DNA of 64,000 nucleotides from Streptomyces barringtoniae (GCF_020819595.1 NZ_JAJHNP010000019.1:1-64000), one strand, 5' to 3'; shown: positions 1 to 9,442, numbered from the stretch's first letter. A program made the numbers and translations. The notes: generated by a model not told the origin, from the sequence alone.

Positions 1-180
1 TCCGGCCGCCTGGTGCTGACCCGGACCGGGCGTGATGGCGCCGGCCCCGACGGACGAGGAATGCGACGACGGGCCGCATGAGCTGAGGAGCCCCAGCGCA
101 CCGGCAGTGGCGATGGTGGCGACGGCCAGCCCGGCCGCAGCACGGGATCGCCGAGTTGGTGGGCGAAGGTTCACGTACAT
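1..180 (-). CDS. Putative lipoprotein, N-terminal part (runs off window)
   Basis: A minus-strand reading frame opens with ATG at 180 and continues past the left edge. The first residues are MYVNLRPPTRRSRAAAG, followed by a short hydrophobic stretch ending in LLSSC, a good lipobox, so the protein should be lipidated on a Cys near residue 35 and held on the outer membrane face. After the Cys comes a Ser/Gly-rich linker. GAGGAA lies about 6 bases upstream of the ATG. Only about 60 residues are visible, so the function cannot be named. Confidence 0.6.
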   Translation of the reverse strand, partial: MYVNLRPPTRRSRAAAGLAVATIATAGALGLLSSCGPSSHSSSVGAGAITPGPGQHQAAG

Positions 181-869
181 GGTGTGCGTTCCTCACTGAT
201 CAGGCGGAGACGGGAACTGCGCCGGCTCGGGCGCACGCAACCGCAGGGATGTGGTGGATGGCGCGTTCATGGGCACGCGTCCCTCACGGACCCAGCGAGC
301 GAACCTGGGTGCCGCCCCGTGCCGGCTGCCCGCCCCGATGTGCTCCGCGCTGCGCATCCGCCCTGCCACGCCACGAAGATGAAGGCGGCACGCGGCAGTT
401 CGCCCGAGCAGGCAGCCGCGAGCGACTCGGGGCAGGTCGGCGTCGCCCATACGGGTGATGCGCACACTGGCCGGATGGAGCTCTGCCCCGGTTGCCGCAC
501 AGCCGCCGATCACTGTGCGTAGCGCCATCGGCGTGGTGTGTGCTGGACATCGGTCGGGGCTGCAGAGTGGCACCGGCTTCGATGCACGGGGGCAGGGGAG
601 CGGGGCCGGTGGCGAGAGCGCGTGCGTCGCCTGGTGCATTTCGGTCACCCCTGTTCCACCCCTTGCCGCAGGGAAGCGATGAGGTGTTGTGCGTAAGCCG
701 GTTCTTGTTCGCCTCCACGGACGGCATGGCTCCTGCGGTTCGATGGATACGCACCTTTTGTGGGACTTCATGGGATCGCTGCAGTTCAGCCGGTCCCGGA
801 CCCGTGCATGCTTGATCATGGCGAGGTCGTAACGCCGCAAGGGCGTACCACCTGCAGCACTCACAGTGC
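181..869. other. Gene-poor stretch, no gene recognised
   Basis: About 690 bases between the lipoprotein start and the sigma factor. Open frames exist on both strands, but none has a convincing ribosome site, codon pattern or family resemblance. It probably holds the divergent promoters of its neighbours. Confidence 0.4.
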
Positions 870-1532
870 GTGACCGGCACTGAGCTGCTCGTACAGGACA
901 AAGCGGCGTATATGCTTGATGATCGTCTTATGCCCTGGAGTTCCCGAAAGCGTGGTTCAAGGACCGATCCGGATCGCTCCGCGCACCGTGTCTCTGATAG
1001 AGGGACCCTCTCGACCGCAGATGAGGAACTGCTGCGCACTCTGTACGCGGAGCACGCAGGAGCCCTGTTCCACTACGTGCTGCGACTGACCTCAGGAGAC
1101 TGGCAATGGGCAGAGGACGTGGTACAGGAGACACTGCTGCGAGCGTGGCAGCATCCTGCCGCGTTCGACCCCGCACGCGGCCCGGCCCGGGCATGGCTGT
1201 GTACGGTCGCTCGACACCTGGTCATCGACGCCCACCGGGCCCGGCAGTCCAGGCCGGCCGAGGCCGGCGGCGATGTGCTGGAGCGAGCCGCCGAGCAGAA
1301 GCCGGGCGAGGACGAGATCGAGCAGGCACTGCAGAGCTGGGCGGTTGCCGAAGCCGTCCGGTCACTGTCCCCGGACCACCGCGCCGTCCTGCTGGAGACC
1401 TACTACCGGGGCCGGACCATGGCGGAGGCCGCACAGGTGCTGGGCATCCCGCTGGGCACAGTGAAGTCGCGGACGTACTACGCCCTGCACGCCCTGCGGC
1501 TGGCGCTGCAGGAACGGGGGATCGAGCCATGA
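870..1532 (+). CDS. ECF RNA polymerase sigma factor
   Basis: Up to 220 aa. Region 2 is visible in AGALFHYVLRLTSGDW, DVVQETLLRAW and ARAWLCTVARHLVIDAHRA. Region 4 is LSPDHRAVLLETYYRGRT followed by the helix-turn-helix VLGIPLGTVKSRTYYAL. This region-4 ending is typical of the SigK/SigL-like ECF groups that pair with zinc-finger anti-sigma factors. The start is unsure: GTG 870, ATG 912 and ATG 930 are in frame and none has a clear Shine-Dalgarno; the conserved part begins near residue 45. The anti-sigma gene follows after 25 bases, so the pair is almost surely one transcript. Confidence 0.9.
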   Translation: MTGTELLVQDKAAYMLDDRLMPWSSRKRGSRTDPDRSAHRVSDRGTLSTADEELLRTLYAEHAGALFHYVLRLTSGDWQWAEDVVQETLLRAWQHPAAFDPARGPARAWLCTVARHLVIDAHRARQSRPAEAGGDVLERAAEQKPGEDEIEQALQSWAVAEAVRSLSPDHRAVLLETYYRGRTMAEAAQVLGIPLGTVKSRTYYALHALRLALQERGIEP

Positions 1533-1557
1533 CCGTGGCGGGCAGGAGGCGGCGACC

Positions 1558-2349
1558 ATGAGTGCGGAGCACGACGCCCTCCGGCTGACGCTGGGAGGTT
1601 ACGTCTTGGGCACGCTGCCCTCGGCGGAAATGGAACAGGTGCGCATCCACCTCGCGGCATGCACCGAATGCCGGGCCGAACACGCTCAGCTGGCGGGATT
1701 GCCTGGGCTGCTGGCGACGGTGACCGAAGCCGAAGCCTCGGGCCGGACGGTGCCGGCGGCCGAAACGGACCTGACCGACCGACTGATGGTACGGGCAGCC
1801 GAAAGCGCGCAGGGCTCCCCGCTGCCCGAACGGCCCGCCGCGCCCGCGGTGTCGAAGATCCCAGAGGGGGGCGCGCTGGAGAGGCTGCTCCAGCAGGCTG
1901 CGGCCAGGCGCCGCAGGTCTTGGCGTCTGCAACTGGCCGGCGCTGCAGTCTCGCTGACGTTCATCGCGGCAGCGGCCGGTGGCACATGGCTGGCGGCCAT
2001 CGGATCCGTGGGCAGTCAGGCGAGGCCGCCCGGGCCGACTGCGCCGACCGTCTGGCGCACCTTCTCCGGGAGCGATGCCACCACCGGCGTCTCCGCCTCG
2101 GTGAAGGTCTCGCCCTCTGCCTGGGGCAGTGTCCTGCAGATCTCCGCAGGAGGGGCACCCGCCGGAATCACCTGTCGGCTGCAGGCGGTCGGGCCCGGCG
2201 GGGCCAGGACGGACGGTGCTACCTGGCGGGCAGGCGAGTACCCTCCCGGCACCACGATCCCAGGAGCGGTCGCCATGGCTCCGGGAGCCATCGAGCACTT
2301 CGAGATCCTCGCTGGCAACGGTCAGAAGCTGGTCACCATCCGAGCGTGA
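1558..2349 (+). CDS. Zinc-finger anti-sigma factor (RskA-like)
   Basis: 263 aa. The N-terminus carries the anti-sigma zinc-finger signature H-x3-C-x2-C (HLAACTEC, about residues 31-38) after LGGYVLGTLPSAE. One membrane segment lies near residues 122-148 (LQLAGAAVSLTFIAAAAGG), followed by an extracellular RskA-like domain. The expected role is to hold the upstream ECF sigma factor at the membrane until a signal triggers release. GGAGG sits just upstream of the ATG. A strong hairpin follows the stop codon. Confidence 0.9.
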   Translation: MSAEHDALRLTLGGYVLGTLPSAEMEQVRIHLAACTECRAEHAQLAGLPGLLATVTEAEASGRTVPAAETDLTDRLMVRAAESAQGSPLPERPAAPAVSKIPEGGALERLLQQAAARRRRSWRLQLAGAAVSLTFIAAAAGGTWLAAIGSVGSQARPPGPTAPTVWRTFSGSDATTGVSASVKVSPSAWGSVLQISAGGAPAGITCRLQAVGPGGARTDGATWRAGEYPPGTTIPGAVAMAPGAIEHFEILAGNGQKLVTIRA

Positions 2350-2366
2350 GGCCAGACCATGGCGGT

Positions 2367-2400
2367 CATGTCACTGGGCGGCCGGTCGCCCAGTGGCATG
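2367..2400 (+). terminator. Hairpin terminator after sigma/anti-sigma operon
   Basis: Two 13-base arms (2367-2379 and 2388-2400) pair fully except one G-T wobble, around an 8-base loop. It begins 18 bases after the anti-sigma stop. There is no U-tract, as is usual in Streptomyces. Confidence 0.7.
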
Positions 2401-3725
2401 ACGGCAGCAGCAGGGCGCGAGGATTGGTGGCACAGGAGGCCAAGACGACGTCGCCTTCGAAAGGCCGGGCGCTCCGCGGCGAGGGACCCCGATCATTCGA
2501 CAAGCACCGGGCCGCCTCAAGACCGGTGGACCGAGCTGGAGGGGCGCGCACAGGACGTCCAGCTGATGGTCATGGAAGAGGTTTCTGCCCGTGACACCGG
2601 CTGGACTGGCACGCTCGTGATCACCGTAGCCCCTCGATCCCGCCGGACCGCGTGGCTCCGGGATCGGCGGGACCGTCCGACAAGGGCTCGCGGCCGATGA
2701 ATGTGGCGGCCTCGAAGGCCGACACCGGCACCTGTATGGCCGAGGGGCTGAGCGGCAGCCGGCGCGAGGAGGCGGCTGATGGTCGAGTCGGCCGCCGCCA
2801 GCCGGGAAGGATCACCCCCGCCAGGTTGATCAAGGTGAAGGCCATCCGGGTACGCGACCAGCAGGTCGAGGGTCGAGGGGTGGGTTGAAGCAGCCATCCG
2901 ATCGATCTGTCCGCGGTGGTGCCACACATCGCGGGGCCGGTCAGCTACGGCTGCTGCTTCCCCTGCACGACCTGTCTCGGGCGGCTGTGTCGGTACCGGG
3001 GCAGTTCTGCAGCTCGGTCGTGGGGCTCTGGCCTGCTTCCGTCACCCGACCTCCGCAGGGGCCGGTCGGCCATCCCGCGCCGGGCCCCGCGGGTGCCGGC
3101 CGCATACACGAGCGGGCACGGCTGTGCGAAAGGGGTGTGGCGGCATACATCTCCGCTTCCGCCGGAGGAGGCGAAAACCGACACCCTGGCCCCTCTCGCG
3201 ACGCGCCGACGGTTTCCGGGCCCTGGTCACTCTCGCCCCCGCTCCGTCGAACCGGCCCAGTCCGCAGCTGACTTCATGCATGAGCGGGCCGACGGCGCGC
3301 GCACGACTCTTCTTTTTCCCGAAGTCCGTACAACCCCGAGAAGAGGATCCATTACGTCTGCACGCGGAGGACCGCGAGCGATCCAGCCGAAATGTAGGCA
3401 CGTCCGTCCCGGTCTACGGCGCGACGCTTCCACGGGGTCGTCCGGAAGACCACCGGCGAGGGGACCGCACTGCCGGTGCCCAGTCCAGCCGCGCAACAGC
3501 GTGCTCTGGACAGAGGCAGCTGAGCCCAGACAGGCGCCGACATCGACATGACTCGCAAGAGTCGGAACAAAAAAGGCAAATGGCTCGAACCATCCGGCAT
3601 GTGTCGTCCGTGGAACTGATTGAGCGCGCCCACGCAGGATCAGGATCCGGCCTACCGACCACGCCCGAATTGCTTGCGGTCACCCCGCTCCGGTCTCCGC
3701 ACATCGACAGAAGAGCCAGAAGACC
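2401..3725. other. 1.3-kb gene-poor stretch
   Basis: Several overlapping frames are open on both strands, but none shows a recognisable family, a good ribosome site or a consistent codon pattern. It may be decayed genes. The last ~150 bases presumably carry the promoter of the ATPase gene at 3726. Confidence 0.4.
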
Positions 3726-4154
3726 ATGTTCGTGACCGATTCCCCCAGCCCGACTTCACTGCTCGGCCGGCCCTGCCGCCGCCATGCACTGCTCACCCTG
3801 CCGGCGCAGGAGGCGCACGTCTCCGCCGCTCGTCACTTCGCAGCCGATTTGCTGGAGACCTGGAGTGTGCCCGCAGGTGAGCGGGACTCCGCCATTCTCA
3901 TCGTCGACGAACTCGCCGCCAACGCTGCCCAGTACGGCCATGAGCGCATGACCCTGCTGCTCGCCCTCGACCACGAAACTCTGCACATCGTGGTCACCGA
4001 CTCCGGCGCGGCCGTGGAGCGTCATCGCCCCGGCATCGCCTCCGACGAACACGGCCGTGGCACCGGCATCGTCCAGTTCCTTGCCCAGTCGACCGAGATT
4101 CGCCAGACACGCAGCGGCCGCGAAGTCCGCGCCTGCCTGAGGTGCTCGCCATGA
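3726..4154 (+). CDS. RsbW-like ATP-binding regulatory protein (HATPase_c)
   Basis: 142 aa, a stand-alone GHKL ATPase domain. The N box is DELAANAAQYG (about residues 59-69), the G1 box is VTDSGAA and the G2 box is HGRGTGIV. This size and layout match the many Streptomyces anti-sigma/serine-kinase-like proteins. Whether it phosphorylates a partner cannot be told from sequence. No good Shine-Dalgarno precedes the ATG, only purine-rich AGAAGA. The stop overlaps the next start (ATGA), so the two are translationally coupled. Confidence 0.85.
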   Translation: MFVTDSPSPTSLLGRPCRRHALLTLPAQEAHVSAARHFAADLLETWSVPAGERDSAILIVDELAANAAQYGHERMTLLLALDHETLHIVVTDSGAAVERHRPGIASDEHGRGTGIVQFLAQSTEIRQTRSGREVRACLRCSP

Positions 4155-4438
4155 CCGGGCCGGACGCTCCGCACGAGCTGCGCCCCCCTGCCGGGGCCGG
4201 CACCTCAGCACAGCGACGGGCCACCGGGGGCGGCCGCGGCGAAGGGCGACCCGACACCCCCGCCGAGTGGTCCTTCGCGACCCACAAGCCGTGTCCCATC
4301 GACGGCTGCCCGGGCCCGGCCCAGATGCCCATACGGTCCGCGGCCCACCCATCGGCACTCGACCGCGGCAGCCCCCACCACGACACGGTGCTGTGTCAAC
4401 GCTGCGGAGCCGGCCCCTGCGTACCGGCGGAGGTGTGA
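4151..4438 (+). CDS. Small Cys-rich hypothetical protein
   Basis: 95 aa, starting inside the stop codon of the ATPase gene. Five cysteines in two groups (CPIDGC and CQRCGAGPC) suggest a small zinc-binding fold. The rest is Gly/Pro/Arg-rich and probably disordered. No family is recognised. The coupling to an RsbW-like ATPase suggests a role in the same regulatory unit. Confidence 0.6.
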   Translation: MTGPDAPHELRPPAGAGTSAQRRATGGGRGEGRPDTPAEWSFATHKPCPIDGCPGPAQMPIRSAAHPSALDRGSPHHDTVLCQRCGAGPCVPAEV

Positions 4439-4440
4439 GC

Positions 4441-4797
4441 GTGGACGTCACCCCGAACAGCGGCAAGGGCATCGACGCCGCGCCCCCGCACGAGGCATAT
4501 ACGCATGCGCCAGCTCTGCGCCGCGAGATGCACCAAGTGCTGGCCCCCGGAGCCGAACGCGCCTGGCTGCTACGCCGGAAGGCCCTCATGGACCGGAGGG
4601 CCCTGGACTACCCCGGCCCCGTCGCAGCTGCCGCGGAACCCGCCGAGCAACTCGTCCTCCACGACCGCCGCCATCTCGACCTGGCTGCCGGCCCGCACCA
4701 CCCCGACACCATCACGCTCGCGTGGCCGACACAGATGAGCCACGCGCATGACCGCCAGTTGTCACAGCCCGCCACCAGCGACAAGGAGCAACAGAAC
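4441..4797 (+). CDS. Hypothetical protein frame, open into the haloperoxidase gene
   Basis: GTG at 4441 has an excellent GGAGG 7 bases upstream and follows the preceding stop by two bases, so it looks like a true third gene of the operon. The encoded ~119 residues include a charged helical stretch (LRREMHQVL, LLRRKALMDRRALD, LVLHDRRH) like small hypothetical proteins often found beside these ATPases. No stop codon intervenes: the frame runs straight into the haloperoxidase at 4798. Either a stop was lost, giving a 544-aa fusion, or this is an N-terminal extension. Confidence 0.5.
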
Positions 4798-6075
4798 ATG
4801 GGTGGAAAGCAGAAGACACTCGCCATACTTGCCGGAGCCGCGCTGGCAGCCGGACTCGCCGGCCCGGCCTTCGGGTCCACCACCGCTCACTCGCCGGCCC
4901 TGCGCACCGCCGCGACGGGGGCAGGGATGTCGGTCGTGGAGTGGAACCGCGAGCTCGTCACCATCCTCAGCAATCCGAAGGCGCAGCCGTCCACCGTCCA
5001 ACCCACGCGCAGCTTCGCGCTTCTGCAGGCTGCCGAGTACGACGCGGTGGTATCGATCACCCGGGCCGGTCCCGCCTACGTGTTCTCGGTGACGGCGCCA
5101 AGAGGCGCTCGTGCGGACGCCGCAGCGGACCAGGCAGCCCACGATGTGCTGGTCGCCCTCTACCCGGCCAGGCGCGCAGACTTGAACCAGCGGCTGAGCA
5201 GCCAATTGTCCGCGATTTCCGGCGGCCCGGGCAAGCAGGCGGGCATTGGTGTGGGAGCGGAGGTCGCCCGCCGGCTGATCACCCTGCGGTCCAACGACGG
5301 ATCCTCAGCCAAGCCGCCGCGGTTCCGCCCCGGCGACAAGGCCGGGGACTACCGGCCCACCCCTCCCAATTTCCCGACACCGGTGTTCACCGACTGGGGC
5401 TCGGTCAAGCCGTTCGTACTGGCCGACGGACGGCAGTTCCGCCCGGCACCGCCGCCGGCCGTGAGCAGCGCCGCCTACGCCACCGCCTTGAACGAGGTCA
5501 AGAGCCTGGGGAGCAAGACCAGCACCACCCGCACTCCCGATCAGACGGCAGCCGCGAAGTTCTGGGCGGCGGCACCCGTATGGAACGTCTGGAACCAGAT
5601 CACGCAGAACCTCGTCACCTCCCAGAACGCGAACCTGGAGAAGGCGGTGAAGGTCTTCGCCCGGCTCGACCTGTCCCTCGCCGACACCGCGATCGCGATG
5701 TACGACGCCAAGTACGTCTACCACGTCTGGCGGCCCGTGACGGCCATCCGGCTCGGCGGTACGCACTACAACCCGAGCATCGTCGGGGATCCCAGCTGGA
5801 CCCCTCTGCTGCCGACCGCACCGGATCCGTCCTATCCGGGCGCTCACGGCGCTCTCAGCCAGGCTGCGGCAACGACGCTCGCCGGACTCTACGGGGCGCG
5901 GCATCATTTTGCGGTGACCTCGAAGGGCGTCACTCGAACCTTCACCGGCTTCCAGGACGCCGCCACCGACGCGTGGCTCAGCCGGATCTGGTCCGGCCAG
6001 CACACCTCCCTTGACAACCACGCGGGCCAGCAACTCGGCGCCCAGGTGGCCGACTTCGTGGCAGGTCGGCTCTGA
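4798..6075 (+). CDS. Exported vanadium-dependent haloperoxidase / PAP2-type phosphatase
   Basis: 425 aa from ATG 4798, which has GGAG about 10 bases upstream and opens a normal signal peptide (GGKQKTLAILAGAALAAGLAG, cut near residue 26). The C-terminal half carries the PAP2/haloperoxidase pocket: KYVYHVWRPVTAIR (~305), PSYPGAHG (~344) and SRIWSGQHTSLDNHAG (~395), supplying the Lys/Arg and His ligands that hold vanadate or phosphate. The length fits the bacterial VHPO-like family. Haloperoxidase and phosphatase activity cannot be separated by motif alone. Two tandem hairpins follow the stop. Confidence 0.85.
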   Translation: MGGKQKTLAILAGAALAAGLAGPAFGSTTAHSPALRTAATGAGMSVVEWNRELVTILSNPKAQPSTVQPTRSFALLQAAEYDAVVSITRAGPAYVFSVTAPRGARADAAADQAAHDVLVALYPARRADLNQRLSSQLSAISGGPGKQAGIGVGAEVARRLITLRSNDGSSAKPPRFRPGDKAGDYRPTPPNFPTPVFTDWGSVKPFVLADGRQFRPAPPPAVSSAAYATALNEVKSLGSKTSTTRTPDQTAAAKFWAAAPVWNVWNQITQNLVTSQNANLEKAVKVFARLDLSLADTAIAMYDAKYVYHVWRPVTAIRLGGTHYNPSIVGDPSWTPLLPTAPDPSYPGAHGALSQAAATTLAGLYGARHHFAVTSKGVTRTFTGFQDAATDAWLSRIWSGQHTSLDNHAGQQLGAQVADFVAGRL

Positions 6076-6091
6076 CCGCACCGCCACGCCA

Positions 6092-6114
6092 CAACCATGC
6101 ACATGGCATGGTTG
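6092..6114 (+). terminator. Hairpin 1 after haloperoxidase gene
   Basis: A perfect 9-bp stem (CAACCATGC with GCATGGTTG) around a 5-base loop, 17 bases after the stop. Confidence 0.6.
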
Positions 6115-6122
6115 GGCCGAGA

Positions 6123-6157
6123 AGCCAGTGGTCCCGGCGCATCGGGTACCACTGGCT
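6123..6157 (+). terminator. Hairpin 2 after haloperoxidase gene
   Basis: A perfect 10-bp stem (AGCCAGTGGT with ACCACTGGCT) around a 15-base loop, directly after hairpin 1. The tandem pair probably ends transcription of the 3726-6075 unit. Confidence 0.6.
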
Positions 6158-6642
6158 CTGGCCACGCTCAGAGGGCGGCCATCCTCCGCGCCGAGGGCCC
6201 GCAGCTGCTGGCCGGCAGGCACGATGTCTTCCCGCAGGAAGTCCTGGCTTCATGTCACCGCGACGCACTGACTGAATGACTGTCGTGGTCGGAACCACCC
6301 GGTCGCCCCAGGTCGCTGAGCGCGGGCCCGCCCATGTCACTGTCGGCGGACCTGCAGACGAGCACGTCGGCTCGTCGTCTGGCGAGGCAGAGCAGGGCTT
6401 GAGTGTGGCGTTTGCCCTGACTGATCCTCTTGTCGTAGTAGGTCCTATCGCCCGCGGACGTGATCAGCGAAGGCGAGCTCGCCGGCCTCCCAAGACCGCG
6501 TGGGCCACGGCCCGGGCTGGACCATGATCAACGATCGGTCCGGCGTGGGTCCGTCGTCGCCATGGCATGAACCCTCAGGATCATCAGTTACACGAGGAAC
6601 AACCGACAGCATGTCGTTCCTCTCGGCTTGGAGGAGCTTTTC
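6158..6642. other. Intergenic stretch before SDR gene
   Basis: About 485 bases with no supportable gene. It presumably holds the promoter of the SDR gene; I could not pick out clear -35/-10 boxes. Confidence 0.4.
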
Positions 6643-7383
6643 ATGGCTGCAGAACTGGACGGATCCACCGCTCTTGTCACCGGCGCTACCGCCGGCATCG
6701 GCCGGGCCGTGGCCCTGCGCCTGGCAGCGTTGGGGGCCTCGGTCATCGTCCACGGGCGGGACGAGCAGCGGGGTGCGGAGACCGTCAAAGAGATCGCTGC
6801 CGCAGGCGGGAAGGCTCGGTTCGTTGCTGCGGATCTGAGTAGCTCTGAAGATGTCCTGCGTCTTGCCGCTGAAGCAGGCGAGGTGGACGTTCTGATCAAC
6901 AACGCCGGCATCTACCGGTTCGCCAGTACGCCGGACACCACCGCCGAGATGTTCGACGCTCAGATGGCCGTCAACTCACGCGCGCCGATGCTCCTGGTCG
7001 GTGCCCTCGCTCCGGGAATGGCTGAGCGGGGGCGTGGCGTCATCGTGAATGTGAGTACAGCGGCGGCTACCACGCCGGTACGGGAATCGGGCGCTTACGG
7101 GGCCTCCAAAGCTGCACTCGAACTTCTCACACGAGTATGGGCTGACGAGTTCGGCGCCCAGGGCGTCCGCGTGAACGCCGTGGCTCCGGGCCCTGTCCAT
7201 ACCCCCGGGACGGAGGAGATGGGAGGTGAAACCCTCCAGGCGATCGGGCGAACCACCGTACTGGGGCGGGTCGCAGACCCTGAAGAAATCGCGGAAGCGG
7301 TTCTGTTCCTTGTTTCGTCCCGCGCCAGCTACATCACCGGCGCGGTTCTCGAGGCACGCGGCGGACAGCTCGCGATCGGATGA
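6643..7383 (+). CDS. Short-chain dehydrogenase/reductase (SDR)
   Basis: 246 aa classical SDR. Cofactor motif TGATAGIG (residues ~12-19), VHGRDE at the end of beta-2 (Arg favours NADP), NNAG at ~85, catalytic Ser in VNVSTAAA, and Tyr/Lys in YGASK (~150). The C-terminus SRASYITGAVLEARGGQ is typical of FabG-like enzymes. The ATG at 6643 has GGAGG 8-9 bases upstream, preferred over an in-frame TTG at 6628 that would sit on that site. Monocistronic by context; substrate unknown. Confidence 0.9.
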   Translation: MAAELDGSTALVTGATAGIGRAVALRLAALGASVIVHGRDEQRGAETVKEIAAAGGKARFVAADLSSSEDVLRLAAEAGEVDVLINNAGIYRFASTPDTTAEMFDAQMAVNSRAPMLLVGALAPGMAERGRGVIVNVSTAAATTPVRESGAYGASKAALELLTRVWADEFGAQGVRVNAVAPGPVHTPGTEEMGGETLQAIGRTTVLGRVADPEEIAEAVLFLVSSRASYITGAVLEARGGQLAIG

Positions 7384-7860
7384 CTTTGGGCTGGGCCGCG
7401 ATGGATATGCCAAACCCGACGCCCATGCCCACGATGTCTGCCTCGACCCGCAAAGAAGCTGTTTCTGATCCTGGCGTGAGCAGTTGACGCGGTGTAGTTA
7501 CGGCAGCAGCAGGCGAGACGATGACCGCTTCCCAAAGCATCCGGTGGCCATGCCGGCCACTGTCGGTCTGCATTCTTCGGCATGCGGTCAGGGCCCGTCT
7601 GGGCGAGGCTGACGTGGTGGTAGAGCTCTGTGTGATCGTGTACCTGCGGTCGGGTCGGCGCCGGTGATCCCCACGCTCATCCCTTTCGCAGCGCCTCCGT
7701 TCCTGGTGCCCGATCGCAGCCTCGTTCCGGCCCACCTGCGCGTTCTCGAACGCCCTTGCCCGCTGGATCCGGTCCCGACGGAGTAGCCGGGCGGGCGCCT
7801 GGCGCATTCCGAGCCTAGAAAGAGACAGGGAGCTCAAGGCGATGGAGGGAGAGGCTTGGG
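7384..7860. other. Intergenic stretch before ferredoxin-P450 operon
   Basis: 477 bases without a supportable gene. The only nearby start with a purine-rich leader is the ferredoxin at 7861. Long open frames on the minus strand here look like composition artefacts. Confidence 0.4.
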
Positions 7861-8076
7861 ATGCGGCTCGTCGTGGACCTCACCCGCTGCCAGGCGTATG
7901 CGCAGTGCGTGTTTCTCGCACCGGAGATGTTCGAGCTGCATGGCGAGGAAGCGCTGCTGTACCGCCAGGAAGTCCCGGACGAGCAGCTGGAGCGCGTGCG
8001 CCAGGCCGCTGCAGCGTGCCCGGTCCAGGCGATCCTCGTGGGTGAGGCGGTGACCGCCGGTGCCCGGGCCCGGTGA
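7861..8076 (+). CDS. [3Fe-4S]-type ferredoxin for cytochrome P450
   Basis: 71 aa. The pattern Cys-x5-Cys (CQAYAQC) followed by CPVQAI near residue 54 gives three cluster Cys, the arrangement of the small 3Fe-4S ferredoxins that feed bacterial P450s. GGAGAGG lies upstream of ATG 7861. The 3' end overlaps the reductase gene by 17 bases, and the P450 follows, so the three genes form one electron-transfer operon. Confidence 0.85.
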   Translation: MRLVVDLTRCQAYAQCVFLAPEMFELHGEEALLYRQEVPDEQLERVRQAAAACPVQAILVGEAVTAGARAR

Positions 8077-9442
8077 CCTTCGGGAGGGCCCCATCGTCAT
8101 CGTCGGCGCGTCGCTGGCCGGGTTGCGGGCCGCTGAGGCACTGCGCGAGAGGGGCTTCACCGGCTCGCTGACCGTGGTCGGGGACGAGCCCCACCCGCCC
8201 TACGACAGACCGCCGCTGTCCAAGCAGGTTTTGCTCGGCATGTCGGCGGCGGACACTACCGGGCTGCCGATGCGCCGCGACCCGGACGCCGACTGGCGCC
8301 TCGGAGTGCGTGCCACGGGGCTCGACCCGGTCGGCCGTCAGGTCCTGCTGGCCGACGGTGAGTCCCTGCCCTACGACCGGCTGCTGATCGCCACCGGAAC
8401 CCGGGCGCGCTCCTGGCCCCAACCGGAGCAGGCCGCCCTGGACGGAGTCTTCACCCTGCGCACTCGTGACGACGCCGGGTGCCTGGCCGAGCGGCTGACG
8501 GCCGGACCGCGCCGGGTGCTGGTCATCGGCGCAGGCTTCACCGGCTCGGAGATCGCCTCAGCCTGCCGGGAGCGGGGCATCGAGGTCACAGTCACAGAAC
8601 GCGGCACCGCACCGCTGGTGGGCGCCCTCGGCGGCACACTGGCGAAGCTCGCAGCCGGCCTGCAGCGGGCCCACGGCGTGGACCTGCGCTGCGGAGTGAC
8701 AGTCACCGCGCTGTGCGGGAACGCCAGCGGGCGGTTCACCGGAGCTGACCTCTCCGACGGCAGCCACATCGACGCGGACGTGTGCGTCATCGCCATGGGT
8801 GCGGTCCGCAACGTCGAGTGGCTGGCGGATTCCGGGCTGGCGGCGGGTCCGCACGGGGTCGCCTGTGACGCGGGGTGCCGCGCTTTCGACATGTACGGAA
8901 TCGTCACCGACGATGTTTTTGTGGCCGGCGACGTCTCCCGCTTCCCCCACCCGCTCTTCGATTACCAGATGCTCTCCTTGGAGCACTGGGGCAACGCGGT
9001 CGCGCAGGCCGAGGTGGCGGCCCACAACATGATCAGTCCCGGGCCGCCGCGGCGCCCCCACCTCGCGGTTCCGGTCTTCTGGTCGAGTCAGTTCGGGGTC
9101 AACATCAAGTCCGTGGGCGTCCCCACCTACTCCGACCAGGTGGTCATCGCCCAGGGCTCACTCAGTGAACGCCGTCTGGTGGCGGTCTACGGCTACCGGG
9201 GCCGCATCACTGCCGCCGTCACCGTCAACATGGCCAAGTGGCTGGAGTACTACCAGGGCCTGATCGAGATCGCCGCCCCGTTCCCGCCTGCGCCCGGCGC
9301 TGCCGACGGCCACCCGCTGGTGACCGAATTCGCGCTCCCCTCCGACGTGCCGGATCCGAAGGGACTGTCCCACGGCCCCACCGTCGCGCTGACCGGTCAC
9401 CTGCCGGACCGCCGACTGACCGTGGTCCGGCCCACTGGCTGA
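8060..9442 (+). CDS. FAD-dependent ferredoxin reductase
   Basis: 460 aa, GTG start inside the ferredoxin gene. FAD site IVIVGASLAGLRAAEAL (~12-28), NAD(P)H site VLVIGAGFTGSEIA (~153-166) and the second FAD motif DDVFVAGDVSRFPHP (~285). The layout and length match putidaredoxin-reductase-type enzymes, which pass electrons from NAD(P)H to the small ferredoxin. The C-terminal ~50 residues after the reductase domain look poorly conserved. Confidence 0.9.
   Translation: MPGPGDLREGPIVIVGASLAGLRAAEALRERGFTGSLTVVGDEPHPPYDRPPLSKQVLLGMSAADTTGLPMRRDPDADWRLGVRATGLDPVGRQVLLADGESLPYDRLLIATGTRARSWPQPEQAALDGVFTLRTRDDAGCLAERLTAGPRRVLVIGAGFTGSEIASACRERGIEVTVTERGTAPLVGALGGTLAKLAAGLQRAHGVDLRCGVTVTALCGNASGRFTGADLSDGSHIDADVCVIAMGAVRNVEWLADSGLAAGPHGVACDAGCRAFDMYGIVTDDVFVAGDVSRFPHPLFDYQMLSLEHWGNAVAQAEVAAHNMISPGPPRRPHLAVPVFWSSQFGVNIKSVGVPTYSDQVVIAQGSLSERRLVAVYGYRGRITAAVTVNMAKWLEYYQGLIEIAAPFPPAPGAADGHPLVTEFALPSDVPDPKGLSHGPTVALTGHLPDRRLTVVRPTG

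Noticed and set aside
193..1039. Minus-strand frames of 223 and 251 codons before the sigma factor
   Set aside because: They overlap each other and the sigma gene start, have no ribosome site and resemble no family.
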